From: Pseudomonadota bacterium
Lineage (GTDB): Bacteria > Myxococcota > Myxococcia > Myxococcales > Myxococcaceae
Direction of reading: 5' to 3'
Length of the DNA stretch: 64,000 nt
Assembly (NCBI GenBank): GCA_023426545.1
Contig: JAFAAN010000066.1
Location: 1 to 64,000, forward strand
In this document: in pieces, positions 8,287-17,191 of the stretch
How the letters are laid out: each line of letters begins with the position of its first letter
Numbering within the stretch: position 1 is the first letter of the stretch
Position numbers and translations under genes: made by a program
The notes under the pieces: generated by a model
Seen by the model: only the letters and a program-made list of their open reading frames with translations
What the model was told of the DNA's origin: nothing
The model's database searches: none

Positions 8287-11200
8287 CGGCCGGCCCCGAG
8301 TTCACCGAGGTCGAAAATCCCTTCCTCGACCAGCTCGCCTCGATGGGCTGGAAGCTCATCACCGGCAGCGTCGACCATCCCTCTGTGACCGGGCGCGAGA
8401 ACTTCCGTGAGGTCTTTGTCAAGGACGACCTCGCGAAGGCCCTCCGACGGATCAACCTGCGCGATGGGAAGGAATGGCTCGACGACAGCCGCATTGTCCA
8501 GGCCATCGGCGCGCTGGAGCGCATCGGGCACGCACGTCTTATGGAGGCAAACCAGGAGGCCACGCGGCTCCTCCTCGAAGGCGTAACGGTTGAGGGTCTG
8601 CCCGACCGGGATCAGGACCGCAACAAGACGGTGCACTTCATCGATTGGGACCACCCCGAGCGGAACACCTTCACTGCGGTGAACCAGTTCAAGGTCGACT
8701 GCCCCGGCGGGATGTCGAAGGGCTCGATCCGGCCCGACATAGTGCTTTTCATCAACGGCATTCCCGTCGTGGTCGTCGAGTGCAAGAGCCCGATGATCTC
8801 GGAGCCAATTGCAAGCGCCATCGACCAGTTGCGCCGGTATCACAACGCCCGCAAGGAAACCGGGGAGGTCGACGATGCCGAGGGTGCCGAGAGGCTTTTC
8901 TACACGAACCAGTTTCTCGTCGCGACGAGCTACGACGAGGCGCGTGTCGGCACGATCGGAGCCGAGGCTGTGCACTACCTGGAGTGGAAGGACACCGCTC
9001 CAGTCCCGCTCGCCAAGGTGCAGGCCGAGCTGAACAAGTCGACACTCTCCAGCCAGAACAAGCTCATTGCCGGCATGCTCCGACCGGCGCACCTGCTCGA
9101 CATCATCCGCCACTTCACTATTTACCAGCAGGTCTCGGGCCGCACCGTGAAGGTCGTGTGCCGCTACCAGCAGTTCCGAGCGGTGCAGTACGCAATCGAG
9201 CGGCTCCGCACCGGCAAGACCAGGAAGCAGGACGGTGAGCACGACCGCCGCGGTGGCATCGTGTGGCACACTCAGGGCTCTGGCAAGAGCCTCACCATGG
9301 TCTTCCTCGTGCGGAAGATGCGCTCAGTGCCAGATCTACGGCGGTTCAAGATCGTCATTGTCACCGACCGCAAGGATCTCCAGAAGCAGCTCTCCGAGAC
9401 GGCCACGCTCATCGGCGAGACGGTGAAGGTCGGCAAGAGCGTCGGCGACGTGAAGCGACTCCTCAAGAAGAAGGGGCCGGAGATCGTGTTCGCGACGATC
9501 CAGAAATACATGGACCGCGAGCTCGAAAATCTCGGCCCCGACGACGAGCTTTCCGACCTCGGGCTTCTCAATGACGACGAGGCGATCCTCGTCATGGTCG
9601 ACGAAGCGCACCGCAGTCATTCGAGCGCGCTCCACGCGAACCTGCTCCAAGCCCTGCCGAACTGCGCCCGCATCGGCTTCACCGGAACGCCCATCATCAT
9701 GGGCGCTAGGAAGCGCACGCACGAGATCTTCGGTGAGTTCATCGACCACTATACCATCAAGGAGTCGGAGGCCGACGGGGCGACCGTGCCTATCCTGTAC
9801 GAGGGGCGCTATGCGAAGGGTGCGGTAGCTAATGGTGCCGGGCTCGATGAAGAGCTGGCCGAAATGTTCCCCGACCTCACGGCCGAAGAGCGGGAGGCAC
9901 TGAAGCGCAAGCACGGCACGCTGCACGCCATCCTTGAGGCCGAGGAGGTCATCCGCGACAAGGCGGGCGACATGCTCCGTCACTACGTCGAGAACATCCT
10001 CCCGAATGGGCTGAAGGCGCAAGTCGTCGCGATCAGTCGGCGGGCCGCTGTTCGCTACCAAGAAGCCCTCGTGACTGCAAGGGACGCGCTCGTGACCGAG
10101 GCCGAGAAGCTCGACCCGGCGACGTGCGCCCTCGACGACCTTGCGCTCCAGGACAAGCCCAAGAAGCTCCGCGCGGCGGTTCGTGCAGCTCGCCAGCTCA
10201 AACGCCTTCGCACCCTCGACTTCGCGACGATCATTTCTCCTGATAACAATGACCCGCCCGAGTGGAAGGAGTGGACCGACGGTGCGAAGGCCGAGAACCG
10301 CATCGCGCGCTTCAAAAAGCTCTTCGACCACGAGGATCCCGAGAAGCGCGACCCGCTCGCGTTCTTGATCGTGAAGTCGATGCTCCTCACCGGCTTTGAT
10401 GCGCCCATTGAGGGCGTGCTGTACCTCGATCGGCCCATTCGCGAAGCTGAACTGCTCCAGGCGATCGCGCGCGTAAACCGGACGGGGCACGGCAAGACTG
10501 CAGGAATCGTCGTAGACTACTATGGCATCGTCCAGCACCTGAAGGAAGCTCTCTCCGCCTACAGCGCGGAGGATATCGAAGGCGCGCTCCAGAGCCTCGC
10601 CGACGAAATCCCCAAGCTGCGGGACCGACACGGCCGCGTAATCGGCATCTTCCAGTCCCGAAACATCGATCCGATCCGGGACGCGGAAGCCGCCGTCGAA
10701 GCTCTTCGCTACGAGCGCCTCCGTGCCGAGTTCACGGTAAAGCTCAAGCAGTTCCTAGCGACGCTTGATCTCGTGCTCCCTCGTCCCGAGGCTCTACCAT
10801 TCGTGCGCGACGCCGAACGTCTCGGCGAGATCTACGCCCGAGCACAGAACCGTTACCGCGTGGGCATGCCGCAGCTCGACAAAAGCGTGGGCCGTAAGGT
10901 GCAGTCTCTCATCGATGAGCACGTCATCTCGCTGGGGATCGACCCGCGCATACCACCGATCGCCATCACCAACGCGAAGTTCGGCGAGCACGTGGGCCGG
11001 CAGGTCTCGAACAGAGCGAAAGCCTCCGAGATGGAGCACGCGCTCCGCCACCACATCAAGAAGAAGCTCGGCGAGGACCCCGTGCATTACCAGAAGCTCT
11101 CCGAGCGCTTGGAGGAAATCCTCCAGAAGTTCGGCGACAACTGGGAGCAGCTCGCGCTGGCGCTTGAGGTCTTTGTCGAGGAGGTGAGGCAGGGTCGTAA

Positions 11201-11543
11201 GACGGAGGAAAGCGTCGCTGGACTCGACCCGCAGATTCACGCGCCGTTTTTCGACGTCCTCAAGGAGGAACGGGGCAAGGTCGGTCCGGTGAGCAAGAAG
11301 GACCAGGAGTGGCTCGCAGGCCTTACCGTCGAGATGGTCGAGCACCTCATCCGCGACGCGGTAAGCAACGTGGGCTTCTGGAAGAGCGCCATGCGGCAGG
11401 AGGAACTGCGCGGAAAGCTCTTCATCTTCCTCGATGACAACGAGATCGTCGACTTCGATCACGCGGATGCGGTGGCCGACCGCCTGATGGACCTTGCGAA
11501 GGCGAACCATGTTAGGCTCGTGAGGGGCGGATGCTCTCCCTGA
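8283..11543 (+). CDS. hsdR: type I restriction endonuclease (R subunit)
   Basis: ATP-driven translocase and nuclease of the type I system. The protein has 1086 residues. The N-terminal nuclease domain shows the PD-ExK signature RPDIVLF...VVVVECK (about residues 150-168). The helicase motor follows, with Walker A HTQGSGKS (about 329-336), the DEAH box VDEAHRS (about 438-444), GFTGTP, and the C-terminal helicase motifs ending in QAIARVNRTG. The rest is helical and should bind the HsdMS core. Length is normal and no frameshift is visible. The start overlaps the hsdS stop (ATGA). The end overlaps the next gene by 13 bases, so all four genes form one coupled operon. Confidence 0.95.
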   Translation: MTAGPEFTEVENPFLDQLASMGWKLITGSVDHPSVTGRENFREVFVKDDLAKALRRINLRDGKEWLDDSRIVQAIGALERIGHARLMEANQEATRLLLEGVTVEGLPDRDQDRNKTVHFIDWDHPERNTFTAVNQFKVDCPGGMSKGSIRPDIVLFINGIPVVVVECKSPMISEPIASAIDQLRRYHNARKETGEVDDAEGAERLFYTNQFLVATSYDEARVGTIGAEAVHYLEWKDTAPVPLAKVQAELNKSTLSSQNKLIAGMLRPAHLLDIIRHFTIYQQVSGRTVKVVCRYQQFRAVQYAIERLRTGKTRKQDGEHDRRGGIVWHTQGSGKSLTMVFLVRKMRSVPDLRRFKIVIVTDRKDLQKQLSETATLIGETVKVGKSVGDVKRLLKKKGPEIVFATIQKYMDRELENLGPDDELSDLGLLNDDEAILVMVDEAHRSHSSALHANLLQALPNCARIGFTGTPIIMGARKRTHEIFGEFIDHYTIKESEADGATVPILYEGRYAKGAVANGAGLDEELAEMFPDLTAEEREALKRKHGTLHAILEAEEVIRDKAGDMLRHYVENILPNGLKAQVVAISRRAAVRYQEALVTARDALVTEAEKLDPATCALDDLALQDKPKKLRAAVRAARQLKRLRTLDFATIISPDNNDPPEWKEWTDGAKAENRIARFKKLFDHEDPEKRDPLAFLIVKSMLLTGFDAPIEGVLYLDRPIREAELLQAIARVNRTGHGKTAGIVVDYYGIVQHLKEALSAYSAEDIEGALQSLADEIPKLRDRHGRVIGIFQSRNIDPIRDAEAAVEALRYERLRAEFTVKLKQFLATLDLVLPRPEALPFVRDAERLGEIYARAQNRYRVGMPQLDKSVGRKVQSLIDEHVISLGIDPRIPPIAITNAKFGEHVGRQVSNRAKASEMEHALRHHIKKKLGEDPVHYQKLSERLEEILQKFGDNWEQLALALEVFVEEVRQGRKTEESVAGLDPQIHAPFFDVLKEERGKVGPVSKKDQEWLAGLTVEMVEHLIRDAVSNVGFWKSAMRQEELRGKLFIFLDDNEIVDFDHADAVADRLMDLAKANHVRLVRGGCSP

Positions 11544-12226
11544 ACGTTGGTGATCTGCATTTCGAGGTTCGACGCAGCTCCCGTCGCAGGTCCATGCAGA
11601 TTACTGTGGACCGCGGAGGCGAGCTGCTTATCTCCGCCCCCGAGACATGTCCCACGCATGTGATGGAGGACTTCGTCCGCGAGAAGCGAATCTGGATCTA
11701 TACAAAGCTCGCCGAAAAGGAGGCGCTTGGTCCGGAAGTCCCCGCAAAGGAGTACGTAAATGGGGAGGGCTTCCGGTATCTAGGACGAAGCTACCGGCTC
11801 CTGCTCGTGGATCAGCAGGAGGTTCCGGTAAAGCTGGAGCAAGGGCGTTTCAAGTTGCTGCAGAGTCATGCCTCGAACGGGCGACGGGAGATGATTCGAT
11901 GGTACTCGGAGCATGCCCAACCCTGGCTCGCGAGCCGAGTGGCGAGGTTTCAGCACCGTGTCGGTGCTGAGCCCCAGGGGATTGCCGTTCAGGACCTAGG
12001 CTTCCGCTGGGGATCTTGTGGCAAGGGCGGGAAGCTCTATTTCCACTGGCGAACCATCATGCTGCCACCGAGGATCATCGAGTACGTGGTCGTTCACGAG
12101 TTGGTCCACCTGCGGGAGGCACATCACACGTCGGAGTTTTGGGCAGCGGTCGAGCGCGCCATGCCAGGCCATGCTGCGCGGAGGCAGTGGCTTGCCGAGC
12201 ACGGGGCAGCAGCGGCTGCGATTTGA
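11531..12226 (+). CDS. YgjP-like SprT-fold metallohydrolase (M48-like)
   Basis: A 231-residue protein of the YgjP/DUF45 family. The diagnostic block is present: FRWGSCGKGGKLYFHWR (about 157-173), then YVVVHELVHL with zinc-ligand motif H189-E-L-V-H193, and HHTSEFW downstream for the third ligand. YgjP-like proteins are small zinc hydrolases; their role with type I restriction systems is not settled, but the gene often follows hsdR. Here it overlaps hsdR by 13 bases, which argues that it belongs to the restriction operon. The N-terminal half (beta-rich, residues 1-110) also fits the family. No signal peptide, so cytoplasmic. Confidence 0.85.
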   Translation: MLSLNVGDLHFEVRRSSRRRSMQITVDRGGELLISAPETCPTHVMEDFVREKRIWIYTKLAEKEALGPEVPAKEYVNGEGFRYLGRSYRLLLVDQQEVPVKLEQGRFKLLQSHASNGRREMIRWYSEHAQPWLASRVARFQHRVGAEPQGIAVQDLGFRWGSCGKGGKLYFHWRTIMLPPRIIEYVVVHELVHLREAHHTSEFWAAVERAMPGHAARRQWLAEHGAAAAAI

Positions 12227-12363
12227 TCGAGAGCCTCGTGGACGAAGGTTCGTCGTAAGTTCAATAGATGACCTGTACCTTTCCGGTCCATCTGCATCCG
12301 CTCCGTGCTGCTCGCGCAGTGGATAGTCGTCGCGCCACGCCTTGAGCGTGTAGTGCAGGGGCA

Positions 12364-13189
12364 TTCCGGGTCCAGGGCCCAGGTACCAAGTTCCCACCGT
12401 TTCAAGACCTGCTGCGCCTCGAAGGGGACAAACCCCTTGGGGACCAACCCCTTGTCTTTCGCGGCCTCTTCCAGCACCGCATTGGCCTCCTCTGTGCGGT
12501 GGCTGAGTAGGAAAGCCGCCGCTGCAATGCGGACATCCATGCGTGGACGCTTAAAAAGAGCAGCAAGGGCATCGCGTCCTGCATCGATACGGGTGTCGCC
12601 GCCGATGAGCTGGGGCCCCCTTTTCACCGAAATCACCGGTACCCAGGGACCCAGCCGGTGCTTTCGGCGCGGTCCTTCGCCCGAGCCGTCAGCGCGCCGA
12701 AGCCGCAGGGCGTTGCTCCGTCCGTGGTAGCGGCGGTTCCGAGGTGCACTGCGCCTCCTCGGTGAGGGCCGTGGTGGGCTCCAGGTCGTTCCCTACGCAG
12801 TTCCTCGATTCCGGGGCGGGGGTCTACGACCCCCGAACTCCCAGTGGCTCCTGATCGGCCCGCGCATGATGCCGCGCGGCCCGCTCCGGAACCAGTAGCG
12901 GCTGATCGTGACGGAAGGGAGGCTGAAGTGGTTCCGTCGTTGGCCTGCTCGATGCCTGATTCATGCGCGTCGGAGGCTCAAGAGGGGGTGGTCCCCTGGT
13001 CCCCGGTGATTCCGGTGAAACTGGTCCCCTTTCTGGTCGGTGGTGACAGATACGGGCGCGGAGTTCGTCGAAAACCGCGAGGTACTCATAGACATGCCTG
13101 TTCGCGGCTTTAGTGTCTCCCTGCCAGCCAGCCTCTGTCTTTGCCTGCACATGTCGGGCGGATTGCTGAACCAGTTCTTCGAGCTTCAT
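12364..13189 (-). pseudogene. DUF2019 immunity-like gene broken by a mobile insertion
   Basis: The N-terminal part (13189 back to 13049) reads MKLEELVQQSARHV...FDELRAR; the C-terminal part (12593 back to 12364) reads IDAGRDALAALFKRPRMDV...RWELGTWALDPE. Both halves fit DUF2019, the HEAT-like family of the neighbouring immunity gene. Between them lies a 455-base insertion. Removing it with one 8-base target copy joins the two halves in frame (ELRAR-IDAGRD). The C-terminal half also shows a small in-frame duplication (KGLVPKGFVPFE). Probably once a second or orphan immunity gene of the sit locus; now not expressible as a single protein. Confidence 0.8.
12594..13048. mobile_element. 455-bp miniature transposable element with 8-bp target duplication
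   Basis: Flanked by direct repeats GATACGGG at 12586-12593 and 13049-13056. The ends are inverted repeats: TGTCGCCGCCGA reading in from the left and TGTCACCACCGA reading in from the right (10 of 12). Inside are longer subterminal inverted repeats: 12621-12652 and the complement of 12990-13020 share TTTCACCG-AATCACCGG followed by CCAGGG. There is no transposase gene. TG...CA ends, repeated subterminal blocks and a 4-8 base target duplication recall IS21-type elements, so this may be a non-autonomous relative; the family is an inference. Confidence 0.75.
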
Positions 13190-13278
13190 CACCATGCTCC
13201 ATTCTGGATGTTCTCAGTGGCTATGGGCCCAAAAATGCGCACTGGGTTGTGTTGCCGAGCGAACTGGTTGATGGGGGC

Positions 13279-13641
13279 TCACGGAAACTTGAGCGTGCCC
13301 TCGCGCCATGCCTTGAGCGCGTACTCCGCTCGTGTCCGGATTCGTCCTGGGCGGGTAGCCAACTCCATCAGAACAGGCTCCCCCTGCGCTGGTGCGAACT
13401 CAAGCGCGTGTGCAGCAGCACAGGAACGGACATTCTCGTCCTCATTCTTCAACAGCGGGAGGAGATGGGCGGCCGCCGCTCGACTCCGAAGTTCACGGTA
13501 GGCACTTGCAATCCTGTCGTGAGCCCGATTGGCAGCACGATGATTCGCAGCGGCCAGCGCCTGTCCGTAGGCTACCGCCGCCTGTTCGTACTCTTGGACG
13601 AGTTCATTGATGCTCGCCCCTTGGATGTTGCGCATGCTCAT
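13279..13641 (-). CDS. DUF2019 immunity protein, cognate to the SitA toxin
   Basis: A 120-residue helical protein that matches DUF2019: N-terminal INELVQEYEQAAVAYGQAL, a central LLPLLKNEDENVRSCAAAHALEFAP HEAT-like turn, and a C-terminal RTRAEYALKAWREGTLKFP. In myxobacteria such proteins sit directly downstream of sitA toxin genes and protect siblings from toxin delivered by outer-membrane exchange. The ATG overlaps the toxin stop codon (ATGA), which ties translation of the two together. The frame is open further upstream inside the toxin gene, but the family N-terminus and the overlap fix this start. No signal peptide, so the protein should act in the cytoplasm. Confidence 0.82.
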   Translation of the reverse strand: MSMRNIQGASINELVQEYEQAAVAYGQALAAANHRAANRAHDRIASAYRELRSRAAAAHLLPLLKNEDENVRSCAAAHALEFAPAQGEPVLMELATRPGRIRTRAEYALKAWREGTLKFP

Positions 13642-14921
13642 GGAACGACTCCGTAGTCCCGAAGGATCTTCAAGCCGAACTCGCGTTGGGCCTGGAAGGA
13701 CTGACCACTCAGCCACTGCCGCACGGTTTGTCCACCAGAGAGGAGAGGATCTTTCGACGAGTAATACGCGCTGATTTGCCGATGAATCCCTTCGTCGATG
13801 GCGATTACGTTCTCGGTGTTGTGAAGGGCATGAGGACCGAATCGCTGGATGTTGCCCTTGGTCTGCTCGACGATGTGGTGCCACTGCTTCCCCGGACCCG
13901 CTGGACCCAAGGCACTCTTGAGGCCACTGAACGAGCCCCAGGACCTGAAGCCGGCAGGACTGACTCCCGCTGCGCCTCTCACGCCCCGGGCCGTCATGGC
14001 GACCGCCGTAGCGGGCAGGGAGACGATGACGGTGCTCCCTTCAACGGCTACCGCACTCACCTGCCCCACGTTCGCAAGGCTGATGCCCACCCGTGAGGCC
14101 CCGACCGCCGCTGCCTCCATGTAGCTGGGCAGCATCGCCAGCCGCGAGGCCAGCCACGCGGCGCCTCCGGTCATGCCCTGACTCACCACCACGGTGACCG
14201 CGAGGACGAAGACGCGCGCCACCTCCGGCCCCACCCGGTTCGCGAAATGATGACCCGCCTGCTCCAACTCAATCCACGTCGTGGCCCGGTCGGTGGCCCG
14301 CTTCAGTTCCCGGCTCGCGTCCACCACCTCCAGGAACGTCTCCACTCCCAGGTAGATGAGCAGGACCGCCGAGACGATGGCCGCCACCTTGGTGAACACC
14401 GGCTCGGGATTCGCCGCCAGGACGGCCCAGGTGACGAGGCCCGTGGCGATGACGGTGTAGAAGAGCTGGGGCGCCAGGGCCTTCTCCACCGCTCGGGCGA
14501 TGCTCTCCTTGAGGGGCTCCAGCGACAGCCCCAGGGCGACCCCCAGCTTGTCCCACTCGCTCAGGCCAGGCCCGATGTCGAGCAGGGAGAGGCAGTTGTC
14601 TCTGCGCTGGCCCGGCTCGCAGAGGCCGCTGAAGCTCTTGCGCATCAGGCGCTGCCATCGGGTGTCAGCACTGCTACCCGGGTGGGAGGCGCGCACCAGC
14701 AAACCTTGCTGAGGAGCCCGGAGCGACAGGGGCACCTCCAACACCAGCCTCGCCAGCGCCTCCTCGAAGGCTTCCGCGTCCACCCTCACGGACCTGGTTG
14801 AGGAAGACGGCCTGTACTCCAGGGGCGAGCCCTGCCCCGTGTCGAGGCGGATGACACGCGGCGTGGCGCACGCATTGAGCAGAACGAGGAGCAGGAGCGT
14901 GACGCCCAGACGTGTTGCCAT
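13638..14921 (-). CDS. SitA-type lipoprotein polymorphic toxin
   Basis: A 427-residue lipoprotein. The signal peptide (residues 1-17) ends in LLNAC with Cys18 as the lipidation site. A middle region has hydrophobic segments at about 150-200 and again near 230-320, typical of the delivery part of SitA lipoproteins, which pass between myxobacterial cells by TraA-dependent outer-membrane exchange. The C-terminal toxin domain (about 340-427) begins KQWHHIVEQ (Trp347, His348, His349) and continues with NTENVIAIDEGIHRQISAYYS and TVRQWLSGQSFQAQREFG, a pattern I recall from SitA5-like toxins; a nuclease role is suggested by WHH but not shown. The immunity gene overlaps by four bases. No sitB-like gene is seen upstream. 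Confidence 0.82.
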   Translation of the reverse strand: MATRLGVTLLLLVLLNACATPRVIRLDTGQGSPLEYRPSSSTRSVRVDAEAFEEALARLVLEVPLSLRAPQQGLLVRASHPGSSADTRWQRLMRKSFSGLCEPGQRRDNCLSLLDIGPGLSEWDKLGVALGLSLEPLKESIARAVEKALAPQLFYTVIATGLVTWAVLAANPEPVFTKVAAIVSAVLLIYLGVETFLEVVDASRELKRATDRATTWIELEQAGHHFANRVGPEVARVFVLAVTVVVSQGMTGGAAWLASRLAMLPSYMEAAAVGASRVGISLANVGQVSAVAVEGSTVIVSLPATAVAMTARGVRGAAGVSPAGFRSWGSFSGLKSALGPAGPGKQWHHIVEQTKGNIQRFGPHALHNTENVIAIDEGIHRQISAYYSSKDPLLSGGQTVRQWLSGQSFQAQREFGLKILRDYGVVP

Positions 14922-15158
14922 GAGACGCTTTCCGGAGCGAGGAGGGCTCCAGTCTACGGAAAGGTCACCCCAGAGACGATGACGTTCCGGCCCTCATTTT
15001 CAGCCTACAGCCGAAGGTGATGCTGCCCTGCCGCTGCACCACGGTACAGCTCGCTCCGGAAATCGGCATTCCCCCGGCGGGATAAGGACCGAGGAGAAGG
15101 CTTCGCCCCCGTACCTATCGCTGTGCGGGCGAGGCGTGATCAGCCAGGCGGAAAGGGG
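14922..15158. other. region upstream of the sitA gene, no gene seen
   Basis: About 240 bases that should include the sitA promoter (minus strand). No convincing promoter motif, hairpin or gene is seen. Confidence 0.4.
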
Positions 15159-15281
15159 GTGAACGCCATGCTGAGCGCCGCGAGGAAGCTGTTGGCCTCG
15201 ACTCTCACCTGGAGGATGACGGCGGCCATCCTGTTCGCGTTGGCCGAGCATCTTCGGGACCGGGTGAGGCACGGGCTGTAG
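15159..15281 (+). CDS. possible 40-residue peptide
   Basis: A short frame starting GTG at 15159 (ATG at 15168), preceded by GGAAAGGGG. The peptide from the ATG reads MLSAARKLLASTLTWRMTAA followed by ILFALAEHLRDRVRHGL, an amphipathic helix-like sequence. It lies 107 bases before the next plus-strand gene and may be co-transcribed with it. It could equally be noise: no homolog is recognised. Confidence 0.3.
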   Translation: MNAMLSAARKLLASTLTWRMTAAILFALAEHLRDRVRHGL

Positions 15282-15388
15282 TGCTCGGGGGAAGTCCCGC
15301 TGCGGATGAGGCGGGGCTCCTCCTGCCTTCGGAGAAGGCCGCATCGTCGAGGTGCGACCACGCCACCCACCCCAGGAGGAACTGCACA

Positions 15389-15838
15389 ATGACGAAAGGC
15401 ATCAGTCTGTCCACCGAGCTGGTCGAGGTGAGGTGTGCCATCCAGGGGGCTCGATTCCTCGCGGATGCACTGGCCTCGCACTCACTGCACAGCCGAGAGC
15501 AGGAACTGCAAGCGCCCGTCTCCATCACCGCCATCCTTGTGCTGGCGGAACTCCGGCTCCAGCAGGTCGAGCGGGTACTTCGCGGGGAGGAAGATCCGCA
15601 GCACCTGTGGGCTCCGCACAACGATGTCACTCCTGACAGTGACGAGGGTGACGAGCAGGACGTGGTTCTCCGGCCGTGGAACCAGGCCGAGGAGAGAACC
15701 GCGCCGTCAGGCCGGAAGAAGACGGAGCGGGCCGGGTCAAGGCGGCGGCGTGGGCAAGCTCCCCCACCGGAGCCAGAGCAGCCAGCGCAGGCCACGGGCG
15801 GTGGCGAATCCCCTCCCTCAACCGGCTCAACGAGCTGA
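15389..15838 (+). CDS. hypothetical protein with charged low-complexity tail
   Basis: A 149-residue protein with no signal peptide. The N-terminal two thirds look folded and helical (ELVEVRCAIQGARFLADALA and SITAILVLAELRLQQVERVL); the last 50 residues are Pro, Gln, Arg and Glu rich and probably disordered. The start has a strong AGGAGG nine bases upstream, which is the best argument that the gene is real. I do not recognise the family. It lies within the integrative element between the sit locus and an NARRLGGPKTPEGK-type gene. Confidence 0.6.
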   Translation: MTKGISLSTELVEVRCAIQGARFLADALASHSLHSREQELQAPVSITAILVLAELRLQQVERVLRGEEDPQHLWAPHNDVTPDSDEGDEQDVVLRPWNQAEERTAPSGRKKTERAGSRRRRGQAPPPEPEQPAQATGGGESPPSTGSTS

Positions 15839-16315
15839 AACGTGCCCCACCAGCAGCGAAGGCCGAGATGGGAATGAACAGGGCCCGCGCCCCCCGAGCT
15901 GGGCTGGCGTCCTGTTCCTTACCCCTCAGAGAGTGGGCCAGGACCACTCTGGCCCTCGTCCCCAGGCAGTTGCGGACATCCCCAGGGAGATTTGCCGGTC
16001 CCCCCTGAACTTCGGAAGTCCATCAGGGCGGCGGACCCCTCGTGCGCGAGAAGCGAGAGGGCGAACACAGGGGGTGGGGTGCGGTCATCAGGACCTGATG
16101 GGGGCAGGCCGGCGCAAGGTAGACCCCGAAAATTTTCCGCCCCCCCGTCCCCCGGGCAGCCCGAAGAAGACCGGGGGCCTTCCAGGTGGACCCGAGGCAA
16201 GGGAACCCCAGTCCCCCTGGAAGGTGGGGGCCTGCTACGTTCGGATAGCCCTACCGATTAGCGAGGTGACGGGATCGGTCTGAGCCCGGGAGGGCCTGAC
16301 AGAACGAACCGGGCG
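15839..16315. other. intergenic, no gene seen
   Basis: About 480 bases between convergent genes. There is a weak GCCCGG...CCGGGC inverted repeat near 16286-16313 that might help terminate the minus-strand gene. Nothing else is seen. Confidence 0.4.
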
Positions 16316-17191
16316 TCACCTCACCAGCCGCAGCTTCACGCGCAGCTCCCGAGCTTCGGCTTGCACCTCGGGCTTGGACGCGGCCACCTGGACCCGAATC
16401 TGGCTGAGCAGACCGAGCTGGCGGGACATGGAGCTTTCGAGCAACCGACGGTGCCTTTCCAACTTGCGCAGGTCCTTGTCCTCCAGCAGCAGCACCTCGG
16501 CGGCCAGCCGCTCGCGCACGGGCTCCAGGGCGGCCTCTTCCTGGGCGAGCTTCGCGGTAAGGGCGCCTCGCGCCAGTTTCGCCATGTCGCCCAGGTGCTC
16601 GTAGGCGGTTTCCTCCAGGCGCCCGTCCTGCCGAGTGTCGCGGGCCTCATCAATCGCGAGGCTCAACGGGTGGATGACGGCTTCCGGCAGCCCCGGCACC
16701 TCGCGCAGAAGGGCCAGGGTGCCCTCTATGCCGCGCAGGAGGGCCTCCGTCAGCTCCAGGTCCTTCGGGGGCGTGCGGCGGGCATCCATGGCGGCCACGA
16801 GGCCGGACAGCGCCTCCAGGGCCCTGCGCGTGCTGGTGACGAGCTGGAAGGCATCGGTCTTCTCCAGCTCCTCTTCAAGCCGAGCATGCAGGCGGTTATC
16901 CTCCAGCTTGGTCAGGCGCTCCACCTTCCAGGTGAGGTCACCGAGTTGTGCGACGACCTGGGCCTCAGGGAGGGTGGCTGGCGCGAAGGCGGCGAAGTAG
17001 CCATCGAGGTGGGTCTCGTACTCCTGGGCGTCCTCTCCAGGGAGCAGCAGGTTGTTCGCGCTGAGCCCATGGCGCAGGGCGTTCATCGCGCTGCGGCTCT
17101 TGCCCTCGGGGGTCTTGGGGCCGCCCAGCCTCCTGGCGTTCTTGAGGACCTCGGTGGCGTTCTGGCGTGCGGTTCGGACAGCAGGTTCCAT
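16316..17191 (-). CDS. conserved hypothetical with GGPKTPEGKxRSxxNAxRHGL motif
   Basis: A 291-residue, mostly helical soluble protein. Near the N-terminus is the block LGGPKTPEGKSRSAMNALRHG, a signature of a widespread uncharacterised family often annotated near transposons and islands. The rest is charged, coiled-coil-like helix (AHARLEEELEKTDAF; EEAALEPVRERLAAEVLLLE; LRKLERHRRLLESSMSRQL). The chosen ATG gives the usual short leader before the motif; the frame is open for another 31 codons upstream but that stretch looks non-coding. Molecular role unknown. It is carried by the integrative element and is not part of an obvious operon. Confidence 0.65.
   Translation of the reverse strand: MEPAVRTARQNATEVLKNARRLGGPKTPEGKSRSAMNALRHGLSANNLLLPGEDAQEYETHLDGYFAAFAPATLPEAQVVAQLGDLTWKVERLTKLEDNRLHARLEEELEKTDAFQLVTSTRRALEALSGLVAAMDARRTPPKDLELTEALLRGIEGTLALLREVPGLPEAVIHPLSLAIDEARDTRQDGRLEETAYEHLGDMAKLARGALTAKLAQEEAALEPVRERLAAEVLLLEDKDLRKLERHRRLLESSMSRQLGLLSQIRVQVAASKPEVQAEARELRVKLRLVR

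Noticed and set aside
15000..15389. A 129-codon minus-strand gene
   Set aside because: No ribosome site and no protein-like pattern; it runs against two better plus-strand starts.
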